From Candidatus Saccharimonadota bacterium (lineage in GTDB: Bacteria; Patescibacteriota; Saccharimonadia; Saccharimonadales; Saccharimonadaceae): a stretch of 64,000 nt of DNA. Numbering within the stretch: position 1 is the stretch's first letter; each line of letters begins with the position of its first letter. Under the pieces are notes generated by a model that was given only the letters and a program-made list of their open reading frames with translations, was not told the origin of the DNA and searched no databases. The translations under genes and the position numbers were made by a program. Shown piece after piece: positions 7,749-16,209 of this stretch. The DNA lies in NCBI GenBank assembly GCA_017514905.1, contig JAFWIK010000002.1:35321-99320 (forward strand), written 5' to 3'.

Positions 7749-8636
7749 TTAAAGCTTAAATAGCGCTTCAGTGTTTGCCGTGGTAACTTTTTCGACGGTA
7801 GAAAAGTCAGAGTCAAGCGTCTCAGCCAGCCAGTTCGCGATATCTAGGATATGACTAGGTTCGTTCGTTTGGTTACGGAATCCTTTCGGCGCTAGAAATG
7901 GCGCATCAGTCTCTAGCATGATTCTCTCAAGTGGTGGCATCGGCAAAGTCGAATAGGTCGCTAAGCCGTTTACGCCAATATAAAAATCAGTTTCATTTAG
8001 AATCCGCTTTAATACTTTTTTACTACCAGTAAAAGAATGTACCACACCGCGAGCTTTAGGAAAATTTGCCACCACAGCAAAGAAGTCCGGAAAAGCTCCG
8101 CGTACGTGAAATGACAGTGGCAGATCATTGTCTTTCGCGAGCTGCAACATCTGCTCGAACAGCCTAATCTGCGCCGCCCGATCGTATCCTTCATCATGGT
8201 AATCCAGCCCGACTTCACCAATCGCGACGGGCAAGATTGGTTTTTGCCCTTTCTGAAGCGTAAAGATTTGATTTGAATTTTTAACACGTCTATTCCTGCA
8301 CCGAAGGTCCGACCTCTGGTCGACGCACCCGAGAGGTTCGTCCCGTAGGGACGGTTCTCCCGGCGTGCCAGCGTATGACGTGCTTAAAAATTCAAGTCCA
8401 GCTGAAGAAAAGGCAAAACCAGTCTTGCCCGTCTCGGATGGATGTATGCCATAGGTCCAGTACACATAATCATGCTTCGACGCAAATTCTGCTGCCGCCA
8501 GAGAATCCTCGTGCGACGTGCCAATACAGACGATTTTTTTTACGCCGAACTTTTCTGCGCGTTTCAGACAGTCTTCCGCTTGTTTTGCAGTATAAAACTC
8601 CTTATCGTGTAGATGGCAGTGCGAATCAATTAACAC
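7749..8636 (-). CDS. tatD: TatD-family metal-dependent hydrolase/DNase with insertion
   Basis: 295 residues, TIM-barrel amidohydrolase fold. The metal ligands appear as DSHCHLH (residues 4-10), VAIGEVGLDYH with Glu141, SFHVRGA, VVHSFTGS and ETDAPFLAP. TatD proteins act as 3'-5' exonucleases or DNases. Family members are about 260 residues; the excess is residues about 70-133, between GIHPSETGKTG and KPILPVAIGE, encoded by a palindromic element and containing TSYAGTPGEPS and FTLQK, motifs also found in the MnmA insertion. Translation starts at GTG, overlapping the end of typA by 11 nt, so it is the second gene of a typA-tatD operon. Confidence 0.9.
   Translation of the reverse strand: MLIDSHCHLHDKEFYTAKQAEDCLKRAEKFGVKKIVCIGTSHEDSLAAAEFASKHDYVYWTYGIHPSETGKTGFAFSSAGLEFLSTSYAGTPGEPSLRDEPLGCVDQRSDLRCRNRRVKNSNQIFTLQKGQKPILPVAIGEVGLDYHDEGYDRAAQIRLFEQMLQLAKDNDLPLSFHVRGAFPDFFAVVANFPKARGVVHSFTGSKKVLKRILNETDFYIGVNGLATYSTLPMPPLERIMLETDAPFLAPKGFRNQTNEPSHILDIANWLAETLDSDFSTVEKVTTANTEALFKL
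8226..8433. repeat. in-frame palindromic element in tatD (core type C)
   Basis: About 208 bp, the longest seen. The arm GACGGGCAAGATTGGTTTT at 8226 pairs with the complement of 8415-8433; TTGAATTTTTAA and CACGTC also pair with the other side. The centre GAGAGGTTCGTCCCGTAGG matches the mnmA copy. The outer arms are TatD-specific (ILPV / TGKTG codons), so only the inside is shared between loci. Confidence 0.9.
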
Positions 8637-10455
8637 GGTTTTCGCGCTTTCTTTTAATTGGATCGAGCTGGCGTTTGCGTAGTCTCAAAGATTTTGGTGT
8701 AACTTCCAGTAACTCGTCGTCAAGCAAAAAATCTAAGCATTGTTCTAGAGATAATTGTGTGTAAGGTGTGAGCTGAATCGCTCCATCCGAGGCGTGCGTT
8801 CGCATGTTGGTGAGTTGCTTTTCACGACAAACGTTGATATCTAGATCAGCTTTTTTATTAGAGAGCCCTACAATCATGCCCTGGTACACATCGACTTGCG
8901 GTGGAATGTATAAAATCCCGCGCGCTTGAGCACTATCAAGTGCGTAAGCCGTAGAAACACCAGCCTCCGAGGCAATAAGAGCGCCATTTCTTTCTGGCTT
9001 GTAGCGTCCTTCTACTGGTCGATATCCAGATGGAATACTCGACATAATTGCCGTGCCTTTGGTCCCTGTCAGCAGATTGTTACGAAGACCAATTAGGGCG
9101 GCAGTCGAAATTTCATACACGAATCTCGTGGTTCCAGTCGTAGTGAGCTCCTGGGATTTAAGCTCTGCTTTGCGAATCCCTAGCTCCTGACTAACAGCTC
9201 CAACAAATTCTGGTGCTACTTCTACAGTTAGTTCTTCCATTGGCTCGCATTTTTTACCATCGATTTCTTGATAAACCACTTCTGGTCGCCCAGCTTCTAG
9301 CTCGTAGCCCTCACGTCGCATGGTTTCAATTAAAACCGAAAGATGTAGTTCGCCACGTCCTGACACTTTATAACCAAGGCCACTTGGCTGCAATCTAAGA
9401 GCAATATTGGTCTCAAGCTCTTTTTCTAGCCTTTCCGCGATTTGTCGTGAAGTTGTAAACTCGCCTTCACGTCCTTTAAGTGGCGAAGTGTTCGGCCCAA
9501 TATAGATTGAAAGCGTCGGGTCCTCGAGCGAAATTCCAGGTAATGCCTCTGGATTATCCCCAGTGGCAATCGTGTCACCGATGCTAGCTTCATTCACGCC
9601 CGTGATTGCCACAATGTCTCCAGCAATTGCCTCAGTTACTTCTTCTTTGCTTAGCCCACGATAGGAAAAAATCTGATCAACCTTTGAATTAATGCTCCCA
9701 ATTTCATCCCCAGAAGGCTTCAAAATTTTTACACTTTGGCCTTTACGTAATTTCCCCTCAAAAATCTTACCAATACAATACTTGCCAAGATAATTATCTC
9801 CCGCTAGGGCTGCAACGAGCAACCTCGTTTCGTCACTTTCAGATTCAACTTTTGGTGCAGGGATATCATTAATGATTGATTCGAAAATCACATGTAAATC
9901 ATCATCTAAATCAGTTGTTTTGCCAGCTCTCCCCTCACGTGCAATGGCATAATAAACGGGATAAAAAAGTTGTGATTCGTTAGTTGCAAGTTCTAAAAAT
10001 AGGCTTTCAATTTCACTTAAAACCTCATTAATCCTGGCAGCTGGCTTATCAATTTTATTAATGACAACTACCGGCTTTAGATTTAGCTCCAAAGCTTTTT
10101 GCAGCACAAATTTAGTTTGTGGCATCGGACCCTCTTGAGCATCTACAATTAGAAGCACTCCGTCTGCCATATTTAGCGTACGTTCCACTTCGCCGCTAAA
10201 ATCCGCATGTCCTGGTGTGTCGATAATATTGATTTTATAACCGTCATAATACACGCAGGTCTGCTTTGCTGTGATAGTGATTCCACGTTCATGCTCCTGG
10301 TCCATCGAATCCATAATGAGGGTCTGTGACATTTCAGCTTGGTTATCGCGAAAAGTATGTGATTGCTTCAAAAGTCCATCAACTAAAGTCGTTTTGCCAT
10401 GATCAACATGGGCGATAATTGCCACATTGCGGATTTTATCTTTATCTAAAGTCAT
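8626..10455 (-). CDS. typA: ribosome-associated GTPase TypA/BipA
   Basis: 609 residues from ATG 10455; this start is chosen because a TGTTATGAT box ends 7 nt upstream and the protein then begins MTLDKDKIRNVAIIAHVDHG. Translational GTPase: G1 HVDHGKTTLVDGLL, G2 region GITITAKQT, G3 DTPGHADF, G4 NKIDKP. EF-G-like domains III and V and the TypA-specific C-terminal part (GVSTAYALDSAQARG, FLLDDELLEVTPKSLRLRK) follow. It helps ribosome assembly and translation under stress. It heads an operon with tatD. Confidence 0.95.
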   Translation of the reverse strand: MTLDKDKIRNVAIIAHVDHGKTTLVDGLLKQSHTFRDNQAEMSQTLIMDSMDQEHERGITITAKQTCVYYDGYKINIIDTPGHADFSGEVERTLNMADGVLLIVDAQEGPMPQTKFVLQKALELNLKPVVVINKIDKPAARINEVLSEIESLFLELATNESQLFYPVYYAIAREGRAGKTTDLDDDLHVIFESIINDIPAPKVESESDETRLLVAALAGDNYLGKYCIGKIFEGKLRKGQSVKILKPSGDEIGSINSKVDQIFSYRGLSKEEVTEAIAGDIVAITGVNEASIGDTIATGDNPEALPGISLEDPTLSIYIGPNTSPLKGREGEFTTSRQIAERLEKELETNIALRLQPSGLGYKVSGRGELHLSVLIETMRREGYELEAGRPEVVYQEIDGKKCEPMEELTVEVAPEFVGAVSQELGIRKAELKSQELTTTGTTRFVYEISTAALIGLRNNLLTGTKGTAIMSSIPSGYRPVEGRYKPERNGALIASEAGVSTAYALDSAQARGILYIPPQVDVYQGMIVGLSNKKADLDINVCREKQLTNMRTHASDGAIQLTPYTQLSLEQCLDFLLDDELLEVTPKSLRLRKRQLDPIKRKRENRVN

Positions 10456-10471
10456 AAGTAATATCATAACA
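10456..10471 (-). promoter_or_regulatory. extended -10 promoter of typA, leaderless
   Basis: TGTTATGAT on the minus strand, 7 nt before ATG 10455. Confidence 0.6.
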
Positions 10472-10517
10472 TATTTTTCATATAAAAACAACTGGCTTTG
10501 CCTTTTATTATAAAATA

Positions 10518-10532
10518 TGGCATAATGATTTT
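10518..10532 (+). promoter_or_regulatory. extended -10 promoter, leaderless
   Basis: TGGCATAAT, 6 nt (GATTTT) before ATG 10533. Confidence 0.6.
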
Positions 10533-10736
10533 ATGACTAATCGAAGCAAACACCTAGATCCAAACCGAGTCTATGAGCCCAAACGTTGCTGGGTAGGTGA
10601 TACCCATAAGATTATTTATGATACTTTAGAAGAGGCCGAGCTAGCTGCAAAAGTGGCCGAATATGATCATCATTCTGGCCAGCTCAAGGCCTACAAATGC
10701 CCTTACGCCGACCATTATCATCTTAGTTCAAATTAG
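10533..10736 (+). CDS. small conserved-looking protein, unknown function
   Basis: 67 residues, soluble, with aromatic, His and Cys residues: KRCWVGDTHKIIYDTLEEAE, then YDHHSGQLKAYKCPYADHYH. The ending CPYADHYHL resembles the short C-terminal motif of small proteins I have seen near phage and housekeeping genes, but I cannot name the family. One Cys and several His could bind metal. It is leaderless and converges on the cutinase gene, with a 14-bp overlap of 3' ends (10723-10736). Confidence 0.65.
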   Translation: MTNRSKHLDPNRVYEPKRCWVGDTHKIIYDTLEEAELAAKVAEYDHHSGQLKAYKCPYADHYHLSSN

Positions 10737-12450
10737 CCTTTCCGGTGTTGGGTGCTTTTGGCACAAAGAAATTGTCAGAATCAGCACTAGCGTTTTTCCT
10801 TTGTTTGCTTATTTCTATTGTCACCGCCTCACCCCGCGAGTCCGCATTGAGTGGCACCAACGTCAAAACATTCTCCCGAGAGAGGTTTAATCCACCAACC
10901 GTGATTTCTGTCTCATCTATAATACCTAGTATTTTATCATTTAGGGCCACTACTGTCTGCGCGCCGGTGTTAGAAAACTTCACATTTATACTGTCACTAT
11001 TTAACATTTTTTCGTTGATAGTTAGAACTGGCAGAGTGCTTGAAGCAGTCTCTTCTACGCGCGGCAGCGAATCGTAACGCTCCATAATATAATCCGTGAG
11101 TAGGTTCAGCTCGTCAAAATTAGTGACAACTTTACCATCAGTCTGTCGTGCCAGCTCTGTATAATTATCTCCATAAGACGCATTGGTAATAATATAGAAA
11201 TTCACAGGATCAATCTTTTTGCTGAGTTTTACCACTTCATCAAAAGTCATTCCGTCGCGGTCCGGTGCCAAAAAATTCGCATCTGTCAAAACCACCAAGG
11301 ATTTAGTCGAACCGCGTTTCCATTTGAGACTATTCATCACATGAAAAGATGCTGAAAGCAGAGATTCTGGTGTGTCGCCGCCACCATTAACTTGGATAGC
11401 GTCGAGTTCGCTCGAAAAATTCTCAATCGTACAGGTTTCAAAATTGCAGTGTTGCACCGGCGTATACGGATCGTTTAGATCGCGGTAATCGTATAGTGCC
11501 ACACGCCCACCAGCAGCGAAAGTCTCCTTTGCTAACCTTAAAGCCTCGGTTTTATACTCATCAATCATACTTGACATTGAACCAGTCGAATCAATCAAGA
11601 TTGCCGTGTCGTGTGGTGAAGAAATATGATTTTTTAGCCCAAACGCTTTGGTGATTTTATCAAAGATTACGCGCGAAGCATCTTCATAAAGGTTTTCACT
11701 AATGTACGCTAGATGGTCGCTCATATTAAAATGCGAACTGCAAAAAATGTCGCGTTTGTTACACCAAGTGCCGACCTTGCCCACCAAGTTTTCTGGCTCG
11801 TATGGTATATAGGCGCCGAGCAGACCTTTATATGCTTGGCAATCCGGTACATACATCCGGTAATCTGATAAATTCTTACCACTACATGCGGCTGGCATTA
11901 GGCCTTTCCCTTCTGGTAAATATAGTTTTGGATCACCGAAAGTAGCGGCGTAGATGATCCGATCGCTTTTTAGTCTTTTTAATGCTTTTGACACTACCAT
12001 TGCACCTTGCGAATAGCCACCAATCACATATTTAGTTTGCGGACAACTAGCCCCATTCACTAGTTTAGTTAAATTGCTTACGCCAGTATTCACACTATCG
12101 CCAAATTCATAAGCTTCGCCTGCGCCAACCCAGGCCCCGAGTGTGACGCCAATTTTATCGAGGCCAATGCCCACGGCTGGGTAATCTAGATCGATGAACT
12201 CATATTTTAGTTTTACGGTTTCGAGTTTAGTCTGGATTGTCTTTTTAAATTCCAAGTAGTTTTTGTCTTTCCATCTTTCTCCGCCCGAGCCACGCGCAAA
12301 CACCACACGTAGATCTGGGCAGCTGCTAGCTTGCACCGGAATCCGTGGCATGCTTATGCTAAAAAGAAGCATAGACACGATTACAAAAAAGCGGATTTTG
12401 ATGTGACTTTTTCGCCCACCCAATTTTTTAATTGGGATTTTTCCTCGCAT
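10723..12450 (-). CDS. secreted cutinase-like esterase fused to a VWA domain
   Basis: 575 residues. An N-terminal membrane or signal segment (about 18-42, ending PVQASS) is followed by a cutinase domain (about 42-280): CPDLRVVFARGSGGE, the nucleophile motif GGYSQGAMV, and Asp/His candidates in NKRDIFCSSHFNMSDHLAYI. A VWA domain follows (about 285-470) with a MIDAS-like DSTGSM. A beta-rich tail ends in PKAPNTGKANLN. Cutinases are serine esterases; actinobacterial relatives attack long-chain or mycolate esters, which would suit an epibiont on mycolate-bearing hosts (inference). PNTG resembles a sortase-type motif, but only four residues follow it, with no membrane segment. The start has a good AGGAGA site. 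Confidence 0.85.
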   Translation of the reverse strand: MRGKIPIKKLGGRKSHIKIRFFVIVSMLLFSISMPRIPVQASSCPDLRVVFARGSGGERWKDKNYLEFKKTIQTKLETVKLKYEFIDLDYPAVGIGLDKIGVTLGAWVGAGEAYEFGDSVNTGVSNLTKLVNGASCPQTKYVIGGYSQGAMVVSKALKRLKSDRIIYAATFGDPKLYLPEGKGLMPAACSGKNLSDYRMYVPDCQAYKGLLGAYIPYEPENLVGKVGTWCNKRDIFCSSHFNMSDHLAYISENLYEDASRVIFDKITKAFGLKNHISSPHDTAILIDSTGSMSSMIDEYKTEALRLAKETFAAGGRVALYDYRDLNDPYTPVQHCNFETCTIENFSSELDAIQVNGGGDTPESLLSASFHVMNSLKWKRGSTKSLVVLTDANFLAPDRDGMTFDEVVKLSKKIDPVNFYIITNASYGDNYTELARQTDGKVVTNFDELNLLTDYIMERYDSLPRVEETASSTLPVLTINEKMLNSDSINVKFSNTGAQTVVALNDKILGIIDETEITVGGLNLSRENVLTLVPLNADSRGEAVTIEISKQRKNASADSDNFFVPKAPNTGKANLN

Positions 12451-12454
12451 TTTT

Positions 12455-12487
12455 TCTCCTATTTTGATTAACGCGGGATTATAGGCA
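12455..12487 (-). promoter_or_regulatory. promoter and ribosome binding site of the cutinase gene
   Basis: TATAAT at 12483-12478 on the minus strand and AGGAGA at 12460-12455, 4 nt before ATG 12450. It is a leadered gene, in contrast to the leaderless divergent neighbour. Confidence 0.7.
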
Positions 12488-12525
12488 TATTCTCACCAAA
12501 ATTTCAACCCCCTCGCGCCTGCTTA

Positions 12526-12541
12526 TGCTATAATACATAAT
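12526..12541 (+). promoter_or_regulatory. extended -10 promoter of dCMP deaminase gene, leaderless
   Basis: TGCTATAAT followed by 7 nt (ACATAAT) and ATG 12542. Confidence 0.7.
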
Positions 12542-13087
12542 ATGAGTAAGCAAAAAGATTGGGACGAATACTTTATGAGCATCGCCGAAGCGGTGTCAAA
12601 AAAATCTAAAGACCCTTCAAGCCAAATGGGCTGTGTGATCGTAGATGATAAAAAACGTGTAGTTTCGATGGGTTATAACGGTTTAATTCAAGGTGCCGAC
12701 GAGTCCAAAATGACTCTTAGTGAGCGTCCAATGAAATATTATTTTGCCATTCATTCCGAAATGAATGCGGTAATTTTCGCGCATCAGGACCTCACTGGCT
12801 ACACGATATATAATCGCGTTGCCACTTGTGAAAATTGCCTCAAGTATTGTCTGCAGGCTGGCATTAAAAGGTTCGTTTACAAAGAACTTCGTGTGCATTC
12901 GCATACTACCGATCCCAAAAAATCTATGACTAATGTCGAGACCGACGAAGCGGTGATTCGACTCCTCGCCTCAATGCCGGAAATCGAAACCCTCAATCTC
13001 GAAAATGGCAAAACCTACACGCAAGACATTCTCGATTCTTACGCCAAGGATTCTGCTGAATATCAAAGACTCGCTCAGTGGGTTTAA
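12542..13087 (+). CDS. deoxycytidylate deaminase family protein
   Basis: 181 residues of the zinc cytidine/dCMP deaminase fold. The ligand and proton-shuttle motif is HSEMNAV (His and Glu) and the two zinc cysteines are in TCENCLKYC; the usual PC before the first Cys is TC here. The N-terminus WDEYFMSIAEAVSKKSKDPSSQMGCVIV is typical of dCMP deaminase/ComEB. The reaction is dCMP to dUMP, which would feed thymidylate synthesis and fits the nearby tmk and ung. The last third (LLASMPEIETLNLENGK) is less conserved. The stop abuts the convergent ung stop. Confidence 0.85.
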   Translation: MSKQKDWDEYFMSIAEAVSKKSKDPSSQMGCVIVDDKKRVVSMGYNGLIQGADESKMTLSERPMKYYFAIHSEMNAVIFAHQDLTGYTIYNRVATCENCLKYCLQAGIKRFVYKELRVHSHTTDPKKSMTNVETDEAVIRLLASMPEIETLNLENGKTYTQDILDSYAKDSAEYQRLAQWV

Positions 13088-13735
13088 TCACCACTCAATT
13101 GGCTTCATGTCATGTTTGGCTAAGAACTCATTACATTTAGAAAATGGTTTGCTGCCAAAAAATCCGTTAAAAGCTGATAAGGGCGATGGGTGTGCTGATT
13201 CTAGCACTAAATGTTTAGAAGTATCAATCAAGGCTTTTTTGTTGCGCGCGTCTCTGCCCCACAGAATAAATACTAAATGTGGCCTAGTTTGATTTAAATA
13301 TTCAATGGTCGCGGTTGTAAAAGTCTCCCAACCTTTGCCACTATGCGATTTAGGTCGGTGCGCTTCCACGGTGAGAACCGTATTTAAAAGCAGTACGCCT
13401 TGTTTTTGCCAATTCGCTAAACTACCATGCGGATTAACATGATGACCAATGTCATTGTCAATTTCTTTATAGATATTGATGAGTGATGGCGGGATCGGCT
13501 GCGAATTTGGCACTGAGAAAGCCAGACCTTCCGCTGCCCCTGGAGTGTGATACGGGTCTTGGCCCAGAATCACCACTTTTACTTCGTTTAAATCCGTTGC
13601 AAAGGCTCGAAACACCAGGCCTTTAGGTGGGAAAATCGTTTTGTGCTCATACTCTTCGTGCAAAAATGCCGATAGCTCTTTAAAATACGGCTTTTCAAAC
13701 TCCGCCTTTAAAAATGGTTTCCAACTCTCGTGCAT
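13088..13735 (-). CDS. ung: uracil-DNA glycosylase
   Basis: 215 residues from ATG 13735, set by a TATAAT box ending 6 nt upstream. It removes uracil from DNA as the first step of base excision repair. Family 1 motifs are complete: the water-activating GQDPYHTPG with catalytic Asp, GLAFSVP, VLLLNTVLTVE, and the Leu/His loop ESAHPSPLSA. Its stop touches the stop of the dCMP deaminase gene, which makes its potential substrate dUMP; the proximity of ung, dCMP deaminase and tmk forms a small uracil/thymidylate group. Confidence 0.95.
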   Translation of the reverse strand: MHESWKPFLKAEFEKPYFKELSAFLHEEYEHKTIFPPKGLVFRAFATDLNEVKVVILGQDPYHTPGAAEGLAFSVPNSQPIPPSLINIYKEIDNDIGHHVNPHGSLANWQKQGVLLLNTVLTVEAHRPKSHSGKGWETFTTATIEYLNQTRPHLVFILWGRDARNKKALIDTSKHLVLESAHPSPLSAFNGFFGSKPFSKCNEFLAKHDMKPIEW

Positions 13736-13750
13736 AAAAAAATTATAACA
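13736..13750 (-). promoter_or_regulatory. extended -10 promoter of ung, leaderless
   Basis: TGTTATAAT on the minus strand, then six T, then ATG 13735. Confidence 0.7.
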
Positions 13751-13798
13751 CAAACCTCTCGCGGGCTATTTATATATAAAAACTCGTTTCCCGGCGTA

Positions 13799-13814
13799 TG
13801 TTATAATAACAAGT
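13799..13814 (+). promoter_or_regulatory. extended -10 promoter of tmk, leaderless
   Basis: TGTTATAAT, 7 nt (AACAAGT), ATG 13815. Confidence 0.7.
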
Positions 13815-14417
13815 ATGTATATCGTTATTGAAGGCCAGGACGGCACTGGGAAATCCACTCAAGCCGAATTATTAAAAAAACATTTTGAGGATCAAGGTAA
13901 AAAAGTCGTAATGTTAGAAGAGCCGGATGGTGATTTACCGCAAGCTCACGATTTGCATGATATGATTCTCACGCGTGGCTACAATCTAGAACCACTCACC
14001 AACGTCTTATTATTTACCGCAGCCCGCGTAGAGCTCTGGAAAAAAATCGCAGAGCCCGTATTAAAAGAGGGTGGCGTCGTAATTTCTGCTCGCAATTACT
14101 GGTCTACTCTCGCTTATCAAGGTTATGGCGAAGGTATTTCGCGTAGCAAGATTATCAGAATCACGAAAGATTTATTACCCGAAAAATATTTCCGCCCAGA
14201 CTACGGTTTTATCCTTACGGTCTCAGATGAGGAACGTTTGAAACGCCAAAAAGCCCGTGGCAAAGCTACCGAAACTTTCGAAAAAAAGCCTGATGAATTC
14301 CAGGAACGTGTGGATCACGCTTATCCTAAAATTGCGAAAGAATTTAATTTGAATATAATTGATGCTTCCGGCACTATCGAAGAAATCTTCGAGGCAATTA
14401 TTAAGAAGCTGAAGTAG
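13815..14417 (+). CDS. tmk: thymidylate kinase
   Basis: 200 residues. It phosphorylates dTMP to dTDP. The P-loop IEGQDGTGKSTQ is at residues 4-15, EEPDGD follows (the family usually has EPGG), the dTMP-binding stretch is VVISARNYWSTLAYQGYG, and the lid region has EERLKRQKARGKATE. The family length is about 200-210, so it is complete. The gene is leaderless, divergent from ung and convergent with the ABC exporter, whose stop begins one base after this gene ends. Confidence 0.9.
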   Translation: MYIVIEGQDGTGKSTQAELLKKHFEDQGKKVVMLEEPDGDLPQAHDLHDMILTRGYNLEPLTNVLLFTAARVELWKKIAEPVLKEGGVVISARNYWSTLAYQGYGEGISRSKIIRITKDLLPEKYFRPDYGFILTVSDEERLKRQKARGKATETFEKKPDEFQERVDHAYPKIAKEFNLNIIDASGTIEEIFEAIIKKLK

Positions 14418-14418
14418 T

Positions 14419-16209
14419 TTATTGCTCCGCAAACTGTGAATTGTATAGCTCCGCGTAGAACCCATTCAATTTGAGTAACTCCTCGTGAGTGCCCTGCTCT
14501 ACGATATTACCATTACGCATTACTAGGATTAGGTCAGAATTACGAATAGTTGATAGTCGATGCGCAATTACGAACGAAGTGCGGCCAGAAGTCAGCTTTT
14601 CAAAAGAATCTTGAATCAGTTGTTCGGTACGAGTATCTACGTTTGAAGTCGCCTCATCTAGAATCATCATCGGTGGATTTGCCACCATCGCTCTAGCAAT
14701 CGTAAGGAGTTGTTTTTCGCCAGCTGAAATATTGTCTGAATCTTCAGAGATTTCCGAATGGTAAGCTTTTGGTAGTGCTTCAATAATATGGTTAACATTT
14801 GAAGCCTTCGCTGCATGCTTGATATCGTCGAGCGTCGCTGATGAATTACCATAGCGCAAATTTTCTTCTACCGTACCACTAAATAGCCAAGTATCCTGCA
14901 GGACCATACCAAACATTTGTCGTACATCTGATCTTTTCATCTCGCTTGTTGGTACGCCATCAACCGTAATATATCCAGAAGTGGGTTCATAAAAACGCAT
15001 TAATAAGTTTATGATTGTGGTTTTGCCAGCGCCCGTTGGGCCCACGATGGCTACTTTCATGCCAGGCGTAATCTTGGCCGAAAAATTCTTGATTACTGGT
15101 CGATCTTCAATATAGCTAAAGTTTACATTATGAAATTCCACCTCGCCACGAGCTTTCGTAATCGCCTTTGGAGGCTCCTTGTCTGGTTCTTCTTCTTTCT
15201 CATTCAAAAAATCAAAAATTCGTTCCGATGCTGCGAGCAAAGCTTGCATAGTCGAAGTCGATGATGCGATTTCTGTAATCGGCCGGTTAAATTGCGACAC
15301 ATATTGGATAAATGCTTGGATGTTACCTATGCTGATACGCCCCTCGATCACGAATATGCCGCCAAGTGCACACACCGCCACATAGCCGAGATTAGTAAAT
15401 ATATGTGTGACCGGGAAAGAAAGTGACGAAAAGATTTGGGCTTTACACGATACTCGCGTCAGCTTGTCGTTAACCCTGGAAAATTCCCTCAACGCGTCGT
15501 CTTCATAAGAATTGGACTTAATCACGATTTCGCCAGAATAATCTTCTTCGATTTCGCTATTTAACACCCCGAGCGTATTTTGCTGCTCGCGGAAATATTT
15601 TTGGGCATAACGCATGATGCGCCCTACCACTAATACTGAAACCGGCACCACCACAAAAGCGATAAGCGATAATGGCACGCTGATTGTTAGCATGATAATC
15701 ATCACGCCCACTAGGATAGTAAACGATAGCGAAACGTCGGCAATTTCCTGCGACATCGAAGTAGTAATTACGTCAACGTCATTTGACATTCTAGATAGAG
15801 TATCGCCATACTGGTGTTTATCAAAATAAGCAATCGGTAACTTAAAGACTTTATCCAAAATTTTTTCGCGAAGTTCTTTAGTATATTTAGCAGATACTAC
15901 TGCCAGAATATATGCCTGGCCATAGTTTAACCCTGCCGAAGTCAAGAATAAAATGATAGCTAAAGTCGCTTTGCCACCGAGCGCTGCCCAATCAATGTTG
16001 GGATAAGTTTGAACTGCAATAGTGGTCATGTCACCTAGAATTTTAGGTATGAATAATCCAAACAAGGCTGAGCCGACTGATAGCAAAATTGAGACAGTTA
16101 TCGCAAAACGATGTCCTTTAAGAGATTTCAAAAACACTTTGAATGAGGAGAGCATACTTTTTTTACCTTGCCCAGTATAGGCAAGAGGGCTACCAAATGA
16201 ATTAGCCAC
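14419..16209 (-). CDS. ABC exporter half-transporter with canonical ATPase site
   Basis: 596 residues: six-helix transmembrane domain (residues about 20-320) plus nucleotide-binding domain. Walker A is GPTGAGKTTIINLL and Walker B is MMILDEATSNVD with the catalytic Glu. The signature loop is NISAGEKQLLTIARAM, where the usual SGGQ is SAGE. Translation starts at GTG 16209, overlapping the partner gene by 8 nt. With the upstream gene it should form a heterodimeric multidrug or lipid exporter in which only one composite site is fully catalytic. The substrate cannot be predicted. Confidence 0.9.
   Translation of the reverse strand: MANSFGSPLAYTGQGKKSMLSSFKVFLKSLKGHRFAITVSILLSVGSALFGLFIPKILGDMTTIAVQTYPNIDWAALGGKATLAIILFLTSAGLNYGQAYILAVVSAKYTKELREKILDKVFKLPIAYFDKHQYGDTLSRMSNDVDVITTSMSQEIADVSLSFTILVGVMIIMLTISVPLSLIAFVVVPVSVLVVGRIMRYAQKYFREQQNTLGVLNSEIEEDYSGEIVIKSNSYEDDALREFSRVNDKLTRVSCKAQIFSSLSFPVTHIFTNLGYVAVCALGGIFVIEGRISIGNIQAFIQYVSQFNRPITEIASSTSTMQALLAASERIFDFLNEKEEEPDKEPPKAITKARGEVEFHNVNFSYIEDRPVIKNFSAKITPGMKVAIVGPTGAGKTTIINLLMRFYEPTSGYITVDGVPTSEMKRSDVRQMFGMVLQDTWLFSGTVEENLRYGNSSATLDDIKHAAKASNVNHIIEALPKAYHSEISEDSDNISAGEKQLLTIARAMVANPPMMILDEATSNVDTRTEQLIQDSFEKLTSGRTSFVIAHRLSTIRNSDLILVMRNGNIVEQGTHEELLKLNGFYAELYNSQFAEQ

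Noticed and set aside
3033..8433. Interpretation of the in-gene palindromes as insertion sequences, MITEs or group II introns
   Set aside because: No short target duplications or fixed terminal repeats are seen, arms vary by locus, there is no catalytic intron core and no transposase; frames remain open, so removal is not required.
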